In this document: one piece after another, positions 39,879-49,003 of the stretch
Layout: the number at the start of each line of letters is the position of its first letter
Numbering within the stretch: position 1 is the stretch's first letter
Source of the DNA: Campylobacter blaseri
Lineage (GTDB): Bacteria > Campylobacterota > Campylobacteria > Campylobacterales > Campylobacteraceae
Reading direction: 5' to 3'
Assembly: GCF_013201895.1 (NCBI RefSeq)
Contig: NZ_CP053841.1
Location: 124,001 to 188,000, forward strand
Length of the DNA: 64,000 nucleotides
Notes under the pieces: generated by a model
The model's input: only the letters and a program-made list of their open reading frames with translations
The model's database searches: none
What the model was told of the DNA's origin: nothing
Made by a program: the position numbers and the translations under genes

Positions 39879-40627
39879 GAACTTTTTATTTAGGTTTGAT
39901 TTTTTCTATATCTCTGTTTGGAGCTAGTGCCGAGCAGATAGCTTCAAATTTAGGTGGTAATTCTATTGGTATGGAGAATTTAACAGATGAAAATGGAAAT
40001 CCAAACATCGACTTAATTACCAAAAAACTACAAGAAGATGGCAGTTTAAATTTGCTAAGCAATGAAAAAGTTAATATAAAGCTTACTTTTGACTCAAATG
40101 GAAATGGTTCTATACTAATTAAGTCAATAAAAGATAGCTTATTTAATTTAGGCTATTTTGATTACGAAAATATTGAATTTGAAAACTCAGATAATTCTTC
40201 TTATTCTATTATAGTAAAAGCTTCTAAAATTCCTGATCCAGGTGAGATATATAAAGAACTTAAAAAAAGCAATATTTTTATCACAGATGCAATCAAGTCT
40301 TCAAAAACGTCATATAAATATACATTAAATACGAAAGAGTCAAATTTATATGGTCCTACCTTTGGATCTGAATATAAGAAACCAATTAAACCATATTTTA
40401 TAAATATAAAAGATAAAAAATCTATAAGCATTTCAGTTCAACAAGGTGATATTTGGCATCCTAAAATTAGAATATATGATTCAAATTTAAAATTAATTGA
40501 AGAGAAAAATATAAATGAACCAAGACAAAGCTTAAATGTTAACTTGCCAGAGGGAGCAAATTACATCCAAGTAGATGATGCTAGTAGTTTAGATAATATA
40601 AAGCAGGGATTAAAATTTAGCTTATAA
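39872..40627 (+). CDS. periplasmic protein of unknown function
   Basis: A 251-residue protein with a TTG start overlapping the preceding gene by 7 bases and a signal peptide ending near ISLFGASA. The mature part contains SNLGGN and beta-rich segments with a calcium-like turn (DSNGNGS), but no enzyme motif that I recognise. Conserved neighbours and overlapping reading frames suggest it works with the RodZ-like protein upstream. Confidence 0.65.
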   Translation: MVRTFYLGLIFSISLFGASAEQIASNLGGNSIGMENLTDENGNPNIDLITKKLQEDGSLNLLSNEKVNIKLTFDSNGNGSILIKSIKDSLFNLGYFDYENIEFENSDNSSYSIIVKASKIPDPGEIYKELKKSNIFITDAIKSSKTSYKYTLNTKESNLYGPTFGSEYKKPIKPYFINIKDKKSISISVQQGDIWHPKIRIYDSNLKLIEEKNINEPRQSLNVNLPEGANYIQVDDASSLDNIKQGLKFSL

Positions 40628-40637
40628 AGGAAAATAG

Positions 40638-41843
40638 ATGTTTGATGAAATTCGTTTTAATACTATAGAGAGACTTCCAAACTATGTATTTGCACAAATT
40701 AATGCTATAAAAATGGAAGCTAGAAGAAGTGGCAGGGATATAATTGATTTTTCTATGGGAAACCCAGATGGGAAAACACCTAGCCACATAGTTGAAAAAC
40801 TTTGTGAAAGTGCTAGAAAAGACAATACTCATGGATATTCTGTATCACAAGGAATTTATAAACTAAGACTAGCTTGTGCTAATTGGTATAAAAGAAAATA
40901 TGATGTTGATTTAGATCCTGATACTGAAATAGTTGCCACAATGGGAAGCAAAGAGGGTTTTGTCCATCTTGCAACGGCTATAATAAACCCGGGAGATGTT
41001 GCAGTTGTTCCAGATCCAGCATACCCTATCCATACGCAAGCTTTTATAATCTCAGGCGGAAACGTTGTTAAAATCCAACTTGCTTATGATGAAAATTTTT
41101 TATTAGATGAGGATAAATTTTTTAAAGATTTAAAACAGACCTTTGAAGATAGTATTCCTAAGCCAAAATATGTTGTAGTTAACTTTCCGCACAACCCAAC
41201 TACTGTTACAGTAAATAAAGGTTTTTATGAAAAGCTTGTAAAGATGGCTAAGGAGAAAAGATTTTATATAATTAGCGATATTGCTTATGCTGAACTTGTT
41301 TTTGATGGGTATAAAACACCTTCAATTTTTGAAATAGATGGCGCAAAAGATGTCGCTGTTGAAACATACACCTTATCAAAATCATATAACATGGCTGGCT
41401 GGAGAGTTGGTTTTGTTTGTGGAAATAAAAAAATAGTAGCAGCTCTTAAGAAGATAAAATCATGGTATGATTATGGCATGTTTACTCCTATTCAAGTTGC
41501 TGCAACCATAGCACTTGATGGACCACAAGATATAATAGAGGAAAATATAAATATATATGATAAAAGACGAGAGGTTTTAATAGACGCATTTGCAAATGCA
41601 GGATGGGAGCTTAAAAAACCAAATGCTTCTATGTTTTTATGGGCAAAATTACCAGAAAAAGTACTTCATTTAAAAAGTATAGAGTTTTCAAAAGAGCTTT
41701 TAAATAAAGCAAACGTAGCAGTAAGTCCTGGAGCAGGCTTTGGTTTAGCTGGAGATGATTATGTTAGAATAGCGCTAATTGAGAACGAAAATAGAATTAG
41801 ACAGGCTGCAAAAAATATAAAAAAATATCTTAAAGAGGTTTAA
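40638..41843 (+). CDS. class I PLP-dependent aminotransferase
   Basis: A 401-residue fold-type I aminotransferase. FSMGNPDGKTPSHIV, FPHNPTTVTV and the PLP lysine in TYTLSKSYNMAGWRVGF are visible. Close to the alanine/aspartate or LL-diaminopimelate group used for amino-acid synthesis. The next gene, homoserine dehydrogenase, overlaps by one base, which fits a role in aspartate-family metabolism; the substrate is not decidable. Confidence 0.9.
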   Translation: MFDEIRFNTIERLPNYVFAQINAIKMEARRSGRDIIDFSMGNPDGKTPSHIVEKLCESARKDNTHGYSVSQGIYKLRLACANWYKRKYDVDLDPDTEIVATMGSKEGFVHLATAIINPGDVAVVPDPAYPIHTQAFIISGGNVVKIQLAYDENFLLDEDKFFKDLKQTFEDSIPKPKYVVVNFPHNPTTVTVNKGFYEKLVKMAKEKRFYIISDIAYAELVFDGYKTPSIFEIDGAKDVAVETYTLSKSYNMAGWRVGFVCGNKKIVAALKKIKSWYDYGMFTPIQVAATIALDGPQDIIEENINIYDKRREVLIDAFANAGWELKKPNASMFLWAKLPEKVLHLKSIEFSKELLNKANVAVSPGAGFGLAGDDYVRIALIENENRIRQAAKNIKKYLKEV

Positions 41844-43108
41844 TGAAAATAGCAATTTTAGGTGTAGGCACTGTTGGAACTTCAGTGATAAACATACTTA
41901 AAAAAAATAGACACATGATAGCTGCAAGAGCAGGTGAGCATATAGAGCCTGTTATAGGAGTTGTCAAAGACTTAAAAAAACCAAGAGAGTGTGATATAGA
42001 GTTAACAGATGATATTGATAGTGTTATAGATAGAGATGATATTGATGTATATGTAGAGCTTATGGGGGGCATTGAAGAGCCATATGAAATAATAAGTAAA
42101 ATTTTAGATAAAAAAAAGGCGGTTGTTACCGCAAATAAAGCCTTGCTTGCCTACCATAGATATGCACTTCAAGAAAAAGCAGGCGATACTTCTTTTGGAT
42201 ATGAAGCAAGTGTTGGAGGAGGAATTCCTATAATAAAGGCATTACGAGAGGGGCTTAGTGCTAATAAGATAGAAAAAATAGTTGGAATTTTAAATGGGAC
42301 TAGCAACTATATACTAACTAATATGATGCAAAGTGGTATCAAATTTGAAGAAGCGCTAAAACAAGCGCAGGATTTAGGTTATGCAGAGGCTGATCCGACA
42401 TTTGATATTGAGGGTTATGACGCTGCTCATAAACTACTTATTTTAGCTAGTATTGCATATGGTGTTCATGGAAACCCAGAAGACATTCTTATAAAGGGAA
42501 TTGAGAAAATATCATCTGAAGATATATTTTTTGCAAAGGAATTTGACTATGAGATTAAACTTCTTGCAATAGCAAAAAAAACAGACAACAAAGCAGAGCT
42601 TAGGGTTCATCCAGCCTTAGTATCAAAAGAGAAGATGATATCAAAAGTTGATGGAGTTATGAATGCTATTAGTATCTATGGAGACGCATTGGGCGAAAGT
42701 ATGTATTATGGTGCTGGTGCTGGAGGGGACGCAACTGCAAGTTCTGTGATAGCAGATTTAGTAGATATAGCAAGAGAGAACAAAAACCCAATGCTTGGAT
42801 ATAAAGAGCTATCTGAAATTCAAAAAATAGAACTTTTGCCTACAAGCTCTATACGAACGAAATATTATCTTAGAGTTAAAGTTGAAGATAAAGTAGGAGT
42901 GCTTGCTAAGATTACTAATCTAATGAGTGACAATAAACTTTCTATAGATACATTTTTACAAAAACCAAGAAATAAAAATGAAAATCATACAACTTTGTTT
43001 TTTATAACTCATACAAGTTTAGAGGCAGATGTTAAAAGAGTGATGTCTTTGCTTGAAAAAGAGGATTTTGTAGATGGAAGACCTTTTATGATAAGGATAG
43101 AAGACTAA
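41843..43108 (+). CDS. hom: homoserine dehydrogenase
   Basis: A 421-residue enzyme that reduces aspartate semialdehyde to homoserine. The NAD(P) site is ILGVGTVGTSVINIL, followed by VTANKALLA and the substrate region FGYEASVGGGIPII with GILNGTSNYI. A C-terminal ACT domain (about 345-420) suggests feedback control by threonine. It overlaps the aminotransferase gene by one base. DapB of the lysine branch is encoded at 48 kb. Confidence 0.95.
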   Translation: MKIAILGVGTVGTSVINILKKNRHMIAARAGEHIEPVIGVVKDLKKPRECDIELTDDIDSVIDRDDIDVYVELMGGIEEPYEIISKILDKKKAVVTANKALLAYHRYALQEKAGDTSFGYEASVGGGIPIIKALREGLSANKIEKIVGILNGTSNYILTNMMQSGIKFEEALKQAQDLGYAEADPTFDIEGYDAAHKLLILASIAYGVHGNPEDILIKGIEKISSEDIFFAKEFDYEIKLLAIAKKTDNKAELRVHPALVSKEKMISKVDGVMNAISIYGDALGESMYYGAGAGGDATASSVIADLVDIARENKNPMLGYKELSEIQKIELLPTSSIRTKYYLRVKVEDKVGVLAKITNLMSDNKLSIDTFLQKPRNKNENHTTLFFITHTSLEADVKRVMSLLEKEDFVDGRPFMIRIED

Positions 43109-43110
43109 GA

Positions 43111-43449
43111 TTGGGTTTAAAAGAGTATATTTTTGGATATAAAGGCGAAGATAGAGCGGTAAAATATCTAGAAAATATAGGATTTGAAATTATAAAAAGA
43201 AATTTTAGATCCAAATTTGGAGAGATTGACATCATAGCAACTAAAGATAATATACTTCATTTTATAGAGGTTAAATCAACTAAGGGTGACTATGAGGCCA
43301 TTTATAGAGTTACACCAACAAAAATAGATAAAATTTTAAAAACTATAAGATTTTATCTATCCAAAACTAAAAACAGTCAAGATTATCAGCTTGATATAGT
43401 TATAGTTAATGGCGTAAAGGTGGAATTTATAAGAAACATTACTATTTAA
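43111..43449 (+). CDS. YraN/UPF0102 family endonuclease-like protein
   Basis: A 112-residue protein of the YraN family with the restriction-endonuclease-like core: GEDRAVKYLENIGFEII, then FGEIDIIA and FIEVKS, which match the E-D-ExK pattern. TTG start two bases after hom. Its cellular role is unknown; members are linked to DNA processing by fold only. Confidence 0.85.
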   Translation: MGLKEYIFGYKGEDRAVKYLENIGFEIIKRNFRSKFGEIDIIATKDNILHFIEVKSTKGDYEAIYRVTPTKIDKILKTIRFYLSKTKNSQDYQLDIVIVNGVKVEFIRNITI

Positions 43450-43451
43450 TA

Positions 43452-43481
43452 AATTTTATTGTTTTTTTATTTAATAAAATT
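43452..43481 (+). terminator. possible AT-rich hairpin after yraN
   Basis: AATTTTATT (43452-43460) pairs with AATAAAATT (43473-43481) around a T-rich loop. Made only of A-T pairs, so weak as a terminator; it borders the trxA -10 box. Confidence 0.35.
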
Positions 43482-43485
43482 GTTA

Positions 43486-43491
43486 TATAAT
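43486..43491 (+). promoter_or_regulatory. trxA: -10 box for trxA
   Basis: TATAAT in the context TGTTATATAATG, 26 bases before the trxA ATG and after long T/A tracts. Clear for this genome type. Confidence 0.6.
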
Positions 43492-43517
43492 GTTGATAAA
43501 ATTTTAAAGGAGAGATT

Positions 43518-43832
43518 ATGGCAAAATACATAGAACTTACTTCAAGTAATTTTGATGTTGTAAAAGAAGGGGTGGCGTTAGTTGATTTTTGGGCACCATG
43601 GTGCGGACCGTGCAGAATGCTTGCGCCTGTTATAGATGAACTGGCTGAAGAATTTGATGGTAAGGCTAAAATTTGTAAGGTAAATACAGATGAAGAGCAA
43701 GATTTAGCAGTAGAATATGGTGTTAGATCAATTCCCACACTACTATTTTTTAAAGATGGAGAAATTAAAGAACAATTAGTTGGTGCTCAATCAAAACAAG
43801 CTATTGCTGATAAGATAAATTCACTACTATAA
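43518..43832 (+). CDS. trxA: thioredoxin
   Basis: A 104-residue thioredoxin with the active site WAPWCGPCRM (C29, C32) and the cis-proline segment RSIPTLLFF. Strong Shine-Dalgarno AAAGGAGAG. trxB is 100 bp downstream with its own promoter, giving a complete thioredoxin system. Confidence 0.98.
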   Translation: MAKYIELTSSNFDVVKEGVALVDFWAPWCGPCRMLAPVIDELAEEFDGKAKICKVNTDEEQDLAVEYGVRSIPTLLFFKDGEIKEQLVGAQSKQAIADKINSLL

Positions 43833-43844
43833 TGATATGAACAA

Positions 43845-43865
43845 TTGAAGCCTTCTTGGCTTCAA
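43845..43865 (+). terminator. rho-independent terminator after trxA
   Basis: An 8-bp stem TTGAAGCC/GGCTTCAA with a five-base loop, followed by AATTTAATTTTATTTT. It separates trxA from trxB. Confidence 0.75.
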
Positions 43866-43908
43866 AATTTAATTTTATTTTAAATACAACTTATTTTTAA
43901 ATTTTATC

Positions 43909-43914
43909 TATAAT
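43909..43914 (+). promoter_or_regulatory. trxB: -10 box for trxB
   Basis: TATAAT 18 bases before the trxB ATG, after TTATTTTTAAATTTTATC. Close spacing gives a short leader. Assigned by eye. Confidence 0.55.
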
Positions 43915-43932
43915 AAAATTACAGGAGAAAAA

Positions 43933-44871
43933 ATGATAAACTTAGCAATTATAGGCGGCGGACCAGCAGGTCTTGCAGCAGGACTTTACGCTACAAGAGG
44001 CGGTGTAAAAAATGTAGTTTTATTTGAATCTGGAATACTTGGTGGTCAAATAACAGGAAGCTCAGAGATTGAAAACTACCCAGGGGTTGCCACTTTAATG
44101 GATGGAAATAGCTTTATGCAACCATGGATAGAGCAATCCATGAGATTTGGATTAAAACAAGAAAGAACATCTATAAAAAGAGTATCAAAAAATGAAGATG
44201 GAGCTTTTACGCTTCTTGATGAAAGTGGTAAAACATACCTTGCAAAAGCTGTTATAGTTTGCACAGGCTCAAAACCAAGAAGAGCAGGCTTTAAAGGCGA
44301 AGATGAGTTTTTTGGAAGAGGTGTTAGTACTTGTGCAACTTGCGATGGGTTTTTTTATAAAAATAAAGAAATTGCTGTAATAGGTGGCGGTGATACTGCT
44401 GTTGAAGAGGCAATATATCTCTCACACATAGTTTCAAAAGTATATTTAATTCACAGAAGAGAAGGCTTTAGAGCAGCACCAACAACACTAGAAAAAGCAA
44501 AAAATAATCCAAAAATCGAGTTTGTTCTAAACGCAAAGATAGACGAGGTTTATGGTGATAAAATGGGTGTAACTGGTGTTAGAGTTAAATTTAAAGATAA
44601 CTCCACAAGAGAGATAGATGTTCCAGGGGTTTTCACTTTTGTAGGTCTTGATGTAAGAAATAATGTTATAAAAGATGAAAACGATAAGCCCATTTGTGGC
44701 ATTACTGAAAGTGGGCAAATAGGGGTTAATCTTAAAATGGAAACTAGCTTAAAAGGTCTTTTTGCAGCAGGTGATATAAGAGCTGATGCACCAAAACAAG
44801 TTGTATCGGCAGCAGGCGATGGGGCAACAGCAGCTCTTAGTGCTATGAGTTATCTAGAAAGCCTAGAATAG
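43933..44871 (+). CDS. trxB: thioredoxin reductase
   Basis: A 312-residue flavoprotein that reduces TrxA with NADPH. FAD site [15 protein letters not shown] (7-21), redox cysteines C134 and C137 ([10 protein letters not shown]), NADPH site [12 protein letters not shown], and the C-terminal FAD segment [17 protein letters not shown]. Length is standard. Confidence 0.97.
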   Translation: MINLAIIGGGPAGLAAGLYATRGGVKNVVLFESGILGGQITGSSEIENYPGVATLMDGNSFMQPWIEQSMRFGLKQERTSIKRVSKNEDGAFTLLDESGKTYLAKAVIVCTGSKPRRAGFKGEDEFFGRGVSTCATCDGFFYKNKEIAVIGGGDTAVEEAIYLSHIVSKVYLIHRREGFRAAPTTLEKAKNNPKIEFVLNAKIDEVYGDKMGVTGVRVKFKDNSTREIDVPGVFTFVGLDVRNNVIKDENDKPICGITESGQIGVNLKMETSLKGLFAAGDIRADAPKQVVSAAGDGATAALSAMSYLESLE

Positions 44872-44885
44872 AAAACAAAATATAT

Positions 44886-44931
44886 AAAGCAAACTCTCTT
44901 TGCTAGATTACAGGCAAAAAGAGTTTGCTTT
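44886..44931 (+). terminator. strong terminator after trxB
   Basis: An 18-bp stem with a single mismatch (44886-44903 against 44914-44931), loop of ten bases, then TATACTAAA. A short direct repeat (CCTAACAAA, twice) follows at 44941-44958. Confidence 0.8.
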
Positions 44932-45037
44932 TATACTAAACCTAACAAACCTAACAAAATATTTATAAATAAAATATAACTTATAAAATATTTTTCTTAA
45001 AAATATTAAAAATAATTTAATATTTAGTAATTTTTTG

Positions 45038-45043
45038 TATAAT
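45038..45043 (+). promoter_or_regulatory. -10 box for the cytochrome/reductase operon
   Basis: TATAAT in TTTTTTGTATAAT, 32 bases before the cytochrome start. Just upstream is an AT-only inverted repeat (44987-45007), which might be a regulator site but could be chance in such AT-rich DNA. Confidence 0.55.
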
Positions 45044-45075
45044 AATTTAAGCCAAACTTATAAAAAAGGATTGTT

Positions 45076-45639
45076 ATGAAAAAAAAGATATTAGTTTTGT
45101 CTTTGCTATGTAGTTCTTACCTTTTTGGTGGAGATATAGTATATTCTGATGTAGTAAAATCACTATATGAAACACCAAAAGGAGAAAAAGTCGTTGGAAG
45201 GCTTCTGCCAACAGCGCCTGTGGAAATTTTAAATAAAGAGGGCGATTTTTTACAAGTTAAAATAAAAGGATATGTTCAAAATGGAAAAGAACAAGCTCTT
45301 TATTTTACTAAAGGAAAAAGAATTTTAAATGCTGCTTTTAGAAAAAATTCCAATGTTAGAAGAGAAATGATAAAAGACGATAAAGAGTGGGCTGAGGTTA
45401 GCGTAATTACATATGTTAAAAATGAAAATTTTCATAAAGATTTAGAGTCTATGATGCAAAGAGCAAATGAGCTATTTACTGCAAATTGTTCTACCTGTCA
45501 TCAACTTCACGGGATAAACGAGTATAATGCAAATCAATGGCCAAGTGTATTTAAGTCAATGGTTGATAGAACAGCAATTGATAAAAAAGATAGATTTTTA
45601 GTAACTCAGTTCTTACAAAAAACAACAAAAAAAGATTAA
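45076..45639 (+). CDS. monohaem c-type cytochrome with N-terminal SH3-like domain, partner of the TorA-like reductase
   Basis: A 187-residue periplasmic protein. A signal peptide (about 1-19, ending YLFGG) is followed by an SH3b-like segment (about 22-80; SLYETPKGEKVVGRLLPTA and VEILNKEGDFLQVKI). The C-terminal cytochrome domain carries a single CXXCH site, C138-S-T-C141-H142, and QWPSVFKSMV near the end. It starts 6 bases before the molybdoenzyme gene, so it is its probable electron donor, as in Campylobacter jejuni Cj0265/Cj0264, cited from memory. Confidence 0.87.
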   Translation: MKKKILVLSLLCSSYLFGGDIVYSDVVKSLYETPKGEKVVGRLLPTAPVEILNKEGDFLQVKIKGYVQNGKEQALYFTKGKRILNAAFRKNSNVRREMIKDDKEWAEVSVITYVKNENFHKDLESMMQRANELFTANCSTCHQLHGINEYNANQWPSVFKSMVDRTAIDKKDRFLVTQFLQKTTKKD

Positions 45640-45645
45640 GGAGAG

Positions 45646-48150
45646 ATGATGTCACATATAAAAACAGATTTATCAAGAAGAAAAAGCTTAAAGGTTTTAG
45701 CAGCAGCTGCTAGTATGCCACTATTTATGCAAACTAATCTTTTTTCAGCACAAAACGCTAAAAAAGGATTTAAGCTTATAAAAGATGGTGAAGTTGTTAC
45801 AGGAGCACACTGGGGAGTATTGAAATTAACTATAAAAGATGGAAAAATAGTTAAAAGTGAAGCTTTGAAAAAAACATCAGAGATTAAAAATCCACTCCAA
45901 GATCATATCGCAGAGCTTGTTTATGCAAAAGATAGAGTAAAATATCCATATGTTAGAAAAAGTTATTTACAAAACCCTGATGACCCAAAAAGAGAGCTAA
46001 GAGGTGCTGATGAGTGGGTTAGAGTTAGTTATGAAGAGGCTATTGATTTAATAGCTAAAGAGCTTAAAAAGACTATAAAAGCTACTGGAAATGACAGCAT
46101 TTATGCAGGCTCATATGGTTGGAAAAGTTCAGGAAATGTTCAAAACTCAAGAATACTACTTCATAGATTTATGAATAGCATTGGAGGCTTTGTAGGAGGT
46201 TTGGGAGATTATTCAACCGCAGCTTCACAAATCATTATGCCTCATGTTTTAGGAACTATTGAAGTTTATGAGCAACAAACTGCTTGGCCATTAGTTTTAG
46301 AGCATTCAGACATAGTAGTAATTTGGGGTGCAAATCCTATATCAACTCTTAGAATCGCATGGACTATAACTGATGAGCTTGGATTTAAGTATTTTGAAGA
46401 GCTTAAAAAAAGTGGTAAGAAAATCGTTTTCATAGATCCAATCAAAAATGAAACTTGCAAATATTTAGATGCACAATGGATAGCACCAAGACCAAATACA
46501 GATGTTGCAATGATGCTTGGTATGATGCATGAACTTTATACTAGTGGTAAATATGACAAGGAATTTATAGAAAATTATACTCATGGATTTGATAAATTTT
46601 TACCTTATTTATTAGGAAAAGGCAAGGACAAAACTGAAAAAACACCAAAATGGGCGTCAGAAATTTGTGGAATTGATGAAAAAACTATAAAAGAGCTAGC
46701 TCATATGTTTTATGAAAATAGAACTATGATTATGAGTGGATGGGGTATGCAAAGATCTCATCATGGCGAACAACCTCATTGGGCTTTAGTAACACTATGT
46801 TCTATGCTTGGACAAATTGGTCTTCCTGGTGGTGGATTTGGATTAAGCTATCACTATAGTAACGGAGGTGTTCCAACTGCAAAAGCAGGAATTGTAGCAG
46901 GTATAGGTTCTGGAACTTCAAATGGCGGAACAGGTCAAAGTTGGCTTCAAAAAGCAACAAGCCATGCTATACCAGTTGCTAGAATAGCAGACGCACTTTT
47001 AAATCCTGGAAAAACAATAGACCATAATGGTAAAAAAATTACATATCCAAAACTTGAGTTTATATATTGGGTTGGTGGAAATCCACTTGTTCATCATCAA
47101 GATACAAATACAAATATCAAAGCTTGGAGACAACCAAGAACAGTTGTGGTAAATGAAATTTATTGGACTCCAACAGCAAGAATGGCTGATATTGTTATGC
47201 CTATAACTACAAGTTATGAAAGAGATGATATCTCTATGACAGGGGATTATTCAAATTTATCTATTGTTCCTATGAGACAAGCTGTTGAAGAGGTTGGAGA
47301 AAGTAGGGATGATTATGAAATTTTTACAGATTTAGCTAAAAAATTTGGTGTAGAAAAAGAGTATACGGAAGGTAGAACTGCACTTGAATGGATAGAATAT
47401 TTCTATGAAAAAGCAAGAGAGCAAGCTAAAGGTATGCAACTTGAAGAGTTAAATGGTGTTGTTATGAAACCATTTGCTGAGTTTTGGGAAGAGAATAAAC
47501 CTATTGAGTTCGTTCAAAATATGGAATCATTTGACTATGTAAGATATGGTGATTTTAGAGAGGATCCTATTTTGGAGCCACTAGGAACTCCATCAGGACT
47601 TATAGAAATTTATTCTGAGACTATTGAAAAGATGAATTATGATGATTGTCATGCACACCCAACTTGGTTTGAGCCTATTGAATGGCTTGGAATGAAACAA
47701 AAACCTGCTGAATTTCATATGATAAGTGTTCACCCAACAAACAGACTTCACTCTCAACAAAATAACATCGTTTTAAGAGATAGCTATGCAGTTGCTAACC
47801 GCGAACCTATATGGATAAACGAAAAAGATGCAAAAGCTAAGGGCATTAAAACAGGAGATATTGTTAGGGTATTTAACAAAAGAGGTCAAGTTTTAGCAGG
47901 AGCTGTTGTTACAAAAGATATTATGCAAGGTGTTGTGAAACTTGATGAGGGTGCATGGTATGATCCACTCAATTCAAAAGAGGCTAATACTATTTGTAAA
48001 AATGGTAGTGCAAATGTTTTGACAATTGATATGCCAACATCAAAACTTGCAAATGGAAATATCTCTCATACTGCTTTGGTTAACATAGAAAAATATGAAG
48101 GTAAAGCCCCAGAACTATCTATATTTAAACATATAGATCCAAAATCTTAA
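45646..48150 (+). CDS. periplasmic molybdopterin N-/S-oxide reductase (TorA/BisC/DmsA-like)
   Basis: An 834-residue bis-MGD enzyme of the TorA/DorA type. A twin-arginine signal is present (SRRKSLKVLAAAASMP, residues 10-25). GDYSTAASQIIMPHVLG near residue 190 contains the serine that binds molybdenum in TorA, and VDRTAIDK-like cytochrome partner lies upstream. There is no N-terminal [4Fe-4S] cysteine set, as expected for the TorA branch. It probably reduces TMAO and/or DMSO, perhaps also biotin sulfoxide; the substrate is inferred from family. Confidence 0.93.
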   Translation: MMSHIKTDLSRRKSLKVLAAAASMPLFMQTNLFSAQNAKKGFKLIKDGEVVTGAHWGVLKLTIKDGKIVKSEALKKTSEIKNPLQDHIAELVYAKDRVKYPYVRKSYLQNPDDPKRELRGADEWVRVSYEEAIDLIAKELKKTIKATGNDSIYAGSYGWKSSGNVQNSRILLHRFMNSIGGFVGGLGDYSTAASQIIMPHVLGTIEVYEQQTAWPLVLEHSDIVVIWGANPISTLRIAWTITDELGFKYFEELKKSGKKIVFIDPIKNETCKYLDAQWIAPRPNTDVAMMLGMMHELYTSGKYDKEFIENYTHGFDKFLPYLLGKGKDKTEKTPKWASEICGIDEKTIKELAHMFYENRTMIMSGWGMQRSHHGEQPHWALVTLCSMLGQIGLPGGGFGLSYHYSNGGVPTAKAGIVAGIGSGTSNGGTGQSWLQKATSHAIPVARIADALLNPGKTIDHNGKKITYPKLEFIYWVGGNPLVHHQDTNTNIKAWRQPRTVVVNEIYWTPTARMADIVMPITTSYERDDISMTGDYSNLSIVPMRQAVEEVGESRDDYEIFTDLAKKFGVEKEYTEGRTALEWIEYFYEKAREQAKGMQLEELNGVVMKPFAEFWEENKPIEFVQNMESFDYVRYGDFREDPILEPLGTPSGLIEIYSETIEKMNYDDCHAHPTWFEPIEWLGMKQKPAEFHMISVHPTNRLHSQQNNIVLRDSYAVANREPIWINEKDAKAKGIKTGDIVRVFNKRGQVLAGAVVTKDIMQGVVKLDEGAWYDPLNSKEANTICKNGSANVLTIDMPTSKLANGNISHTALVNIEKYEGKAPELSIFKHIDPKS

Positions 48151-48157
48151 TTTTTTG

Positions 48158-48177
48158 AAGCCCTTTAACTAGGGCTT
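48158..48177 (+). terminator. terminator after the reductase gene
   Basis: A 7-bp stem AAGCCCT/AGGGCTT around a six-base loop, then TAGTTTATAAATTTAT. It separates the reductase operon from dapB. Confidence 0.7.
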
Positions 48178-48215
48178 TAGTTTATAAATTTATCATACTA
48201 TTATATAAAATTAGC

Positions 48216-48221
48216 TATACT
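48216..48221 (+). promoter_or_regulatory. dapB: -10 box for dapB-purF
   Basis: TATACT in AGCTATACTAA, 28 bases before the dapB ATG. No -35 box seen. Confidence 0.45.
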
Positions 48222-48249
48222 AATTTTTTGCAAATTTAAAGGATTTTAT

Positions 48250-49002
48250 ATGATAAAAATTGGTGTTCATGGTGCAAATGGGCGTATGGGGAGAACTATT
48301 TTAGAGTGTTTGGAAGAAGAATCTAATGCAAAAGCTAATTCTGCTTTTGATAAAAACAGAAGTGATATAGAAATTTTCACACAAGACTTAAATACATTTT
48401 TTAAAAATAGCGATGTTGTAATTGACTTCACATTAAATAGCGGAACAAAAGAACTTTTAAAATTTGCTATAAATAGTCCAAAACCACTTTGTATAGGAAC
48501 AACTGGTTTAGATGATGAAACTATGGTATTGTTAAAAGAGTGCTCTTTAAAAATGCCAATTTTATATGCTACAAATATGAGTTTAGGAGTTGCGATACTC
48601 AATAAACTTGCATTTTTGGCTTCAAAAGCTTTGAGAGATTATGATGCTGAGATAGTTGAAATGCACCACAAGCATAAAAAAGATGCACCAAGCGGAACTG
48701 CTTTAACACTCGCCGAGTTTGTAGCAAAAGCAAGAGATCTAGATATAAATAAGGTAAGAGTTAGCGGTAGAGATGGAGATATAGGAGAGCGAAGTAAAGA
48801 TGAGATAGCTGTTATGTCTTTAAGAGGTGGCGATATAGTAGGAAAACATACGGCTGGATTTTATACAGATGGTGAATTTATTGAAATTTCACATACAGCA
48901 ACAAGTCGTGCAACCTTTGCAAAAGGTGCTATAAAAGCTGCCATTTGGCTGAGTTCTCAAAAAAACGGCTTATATTCTATAAATGATTGTTTAGGGATAT
49001 AA
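48250..49002 (+). CDS. dapB: 4-hydroxy-tetrahydrodipicolinate reductase
   Basis: A 250-residue enzyme of lysine and diaminopimelate synthesis. NAD(P) site [36 protein letters not shown] and the catalytic block [16 protein letters not shown] are all clear. purF follows one base after the stop, an arrangement I recall from C. jejuni. Confidence 0.96.
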   Translation: MIKIGVHGANGRMGRTILECLEEESNAKANSAFDKNRSDIEIFTQDLNTFFKNSDVVIDFTLNSGTKELLKFAINSPKPLCIGTTGLDDETMVLLKECSLKMPILYATNMSLGVAILNKLAFLASKALRDYDAEIVEMHHKHKKDAPSGTALTLAEFVAKARDLDINKVRVSGRDGDIGERSKDEIAVMSLRGGDIVGKHTAGFYTDGEFIEISHTATSRATFAKGAIKAAIWLSSQKNGLYSINDCLGI

Positions 49003-49003
49003 A

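Noticed and set aside
44987-45007. AATATTTTT-CTT-AAAAATATT as a regulator site before the cytochrome gene.
   Set aside because: It is made almost only of A and T in an AT-rich gap, so chance is likely; kept as a note in the promoter entry only.
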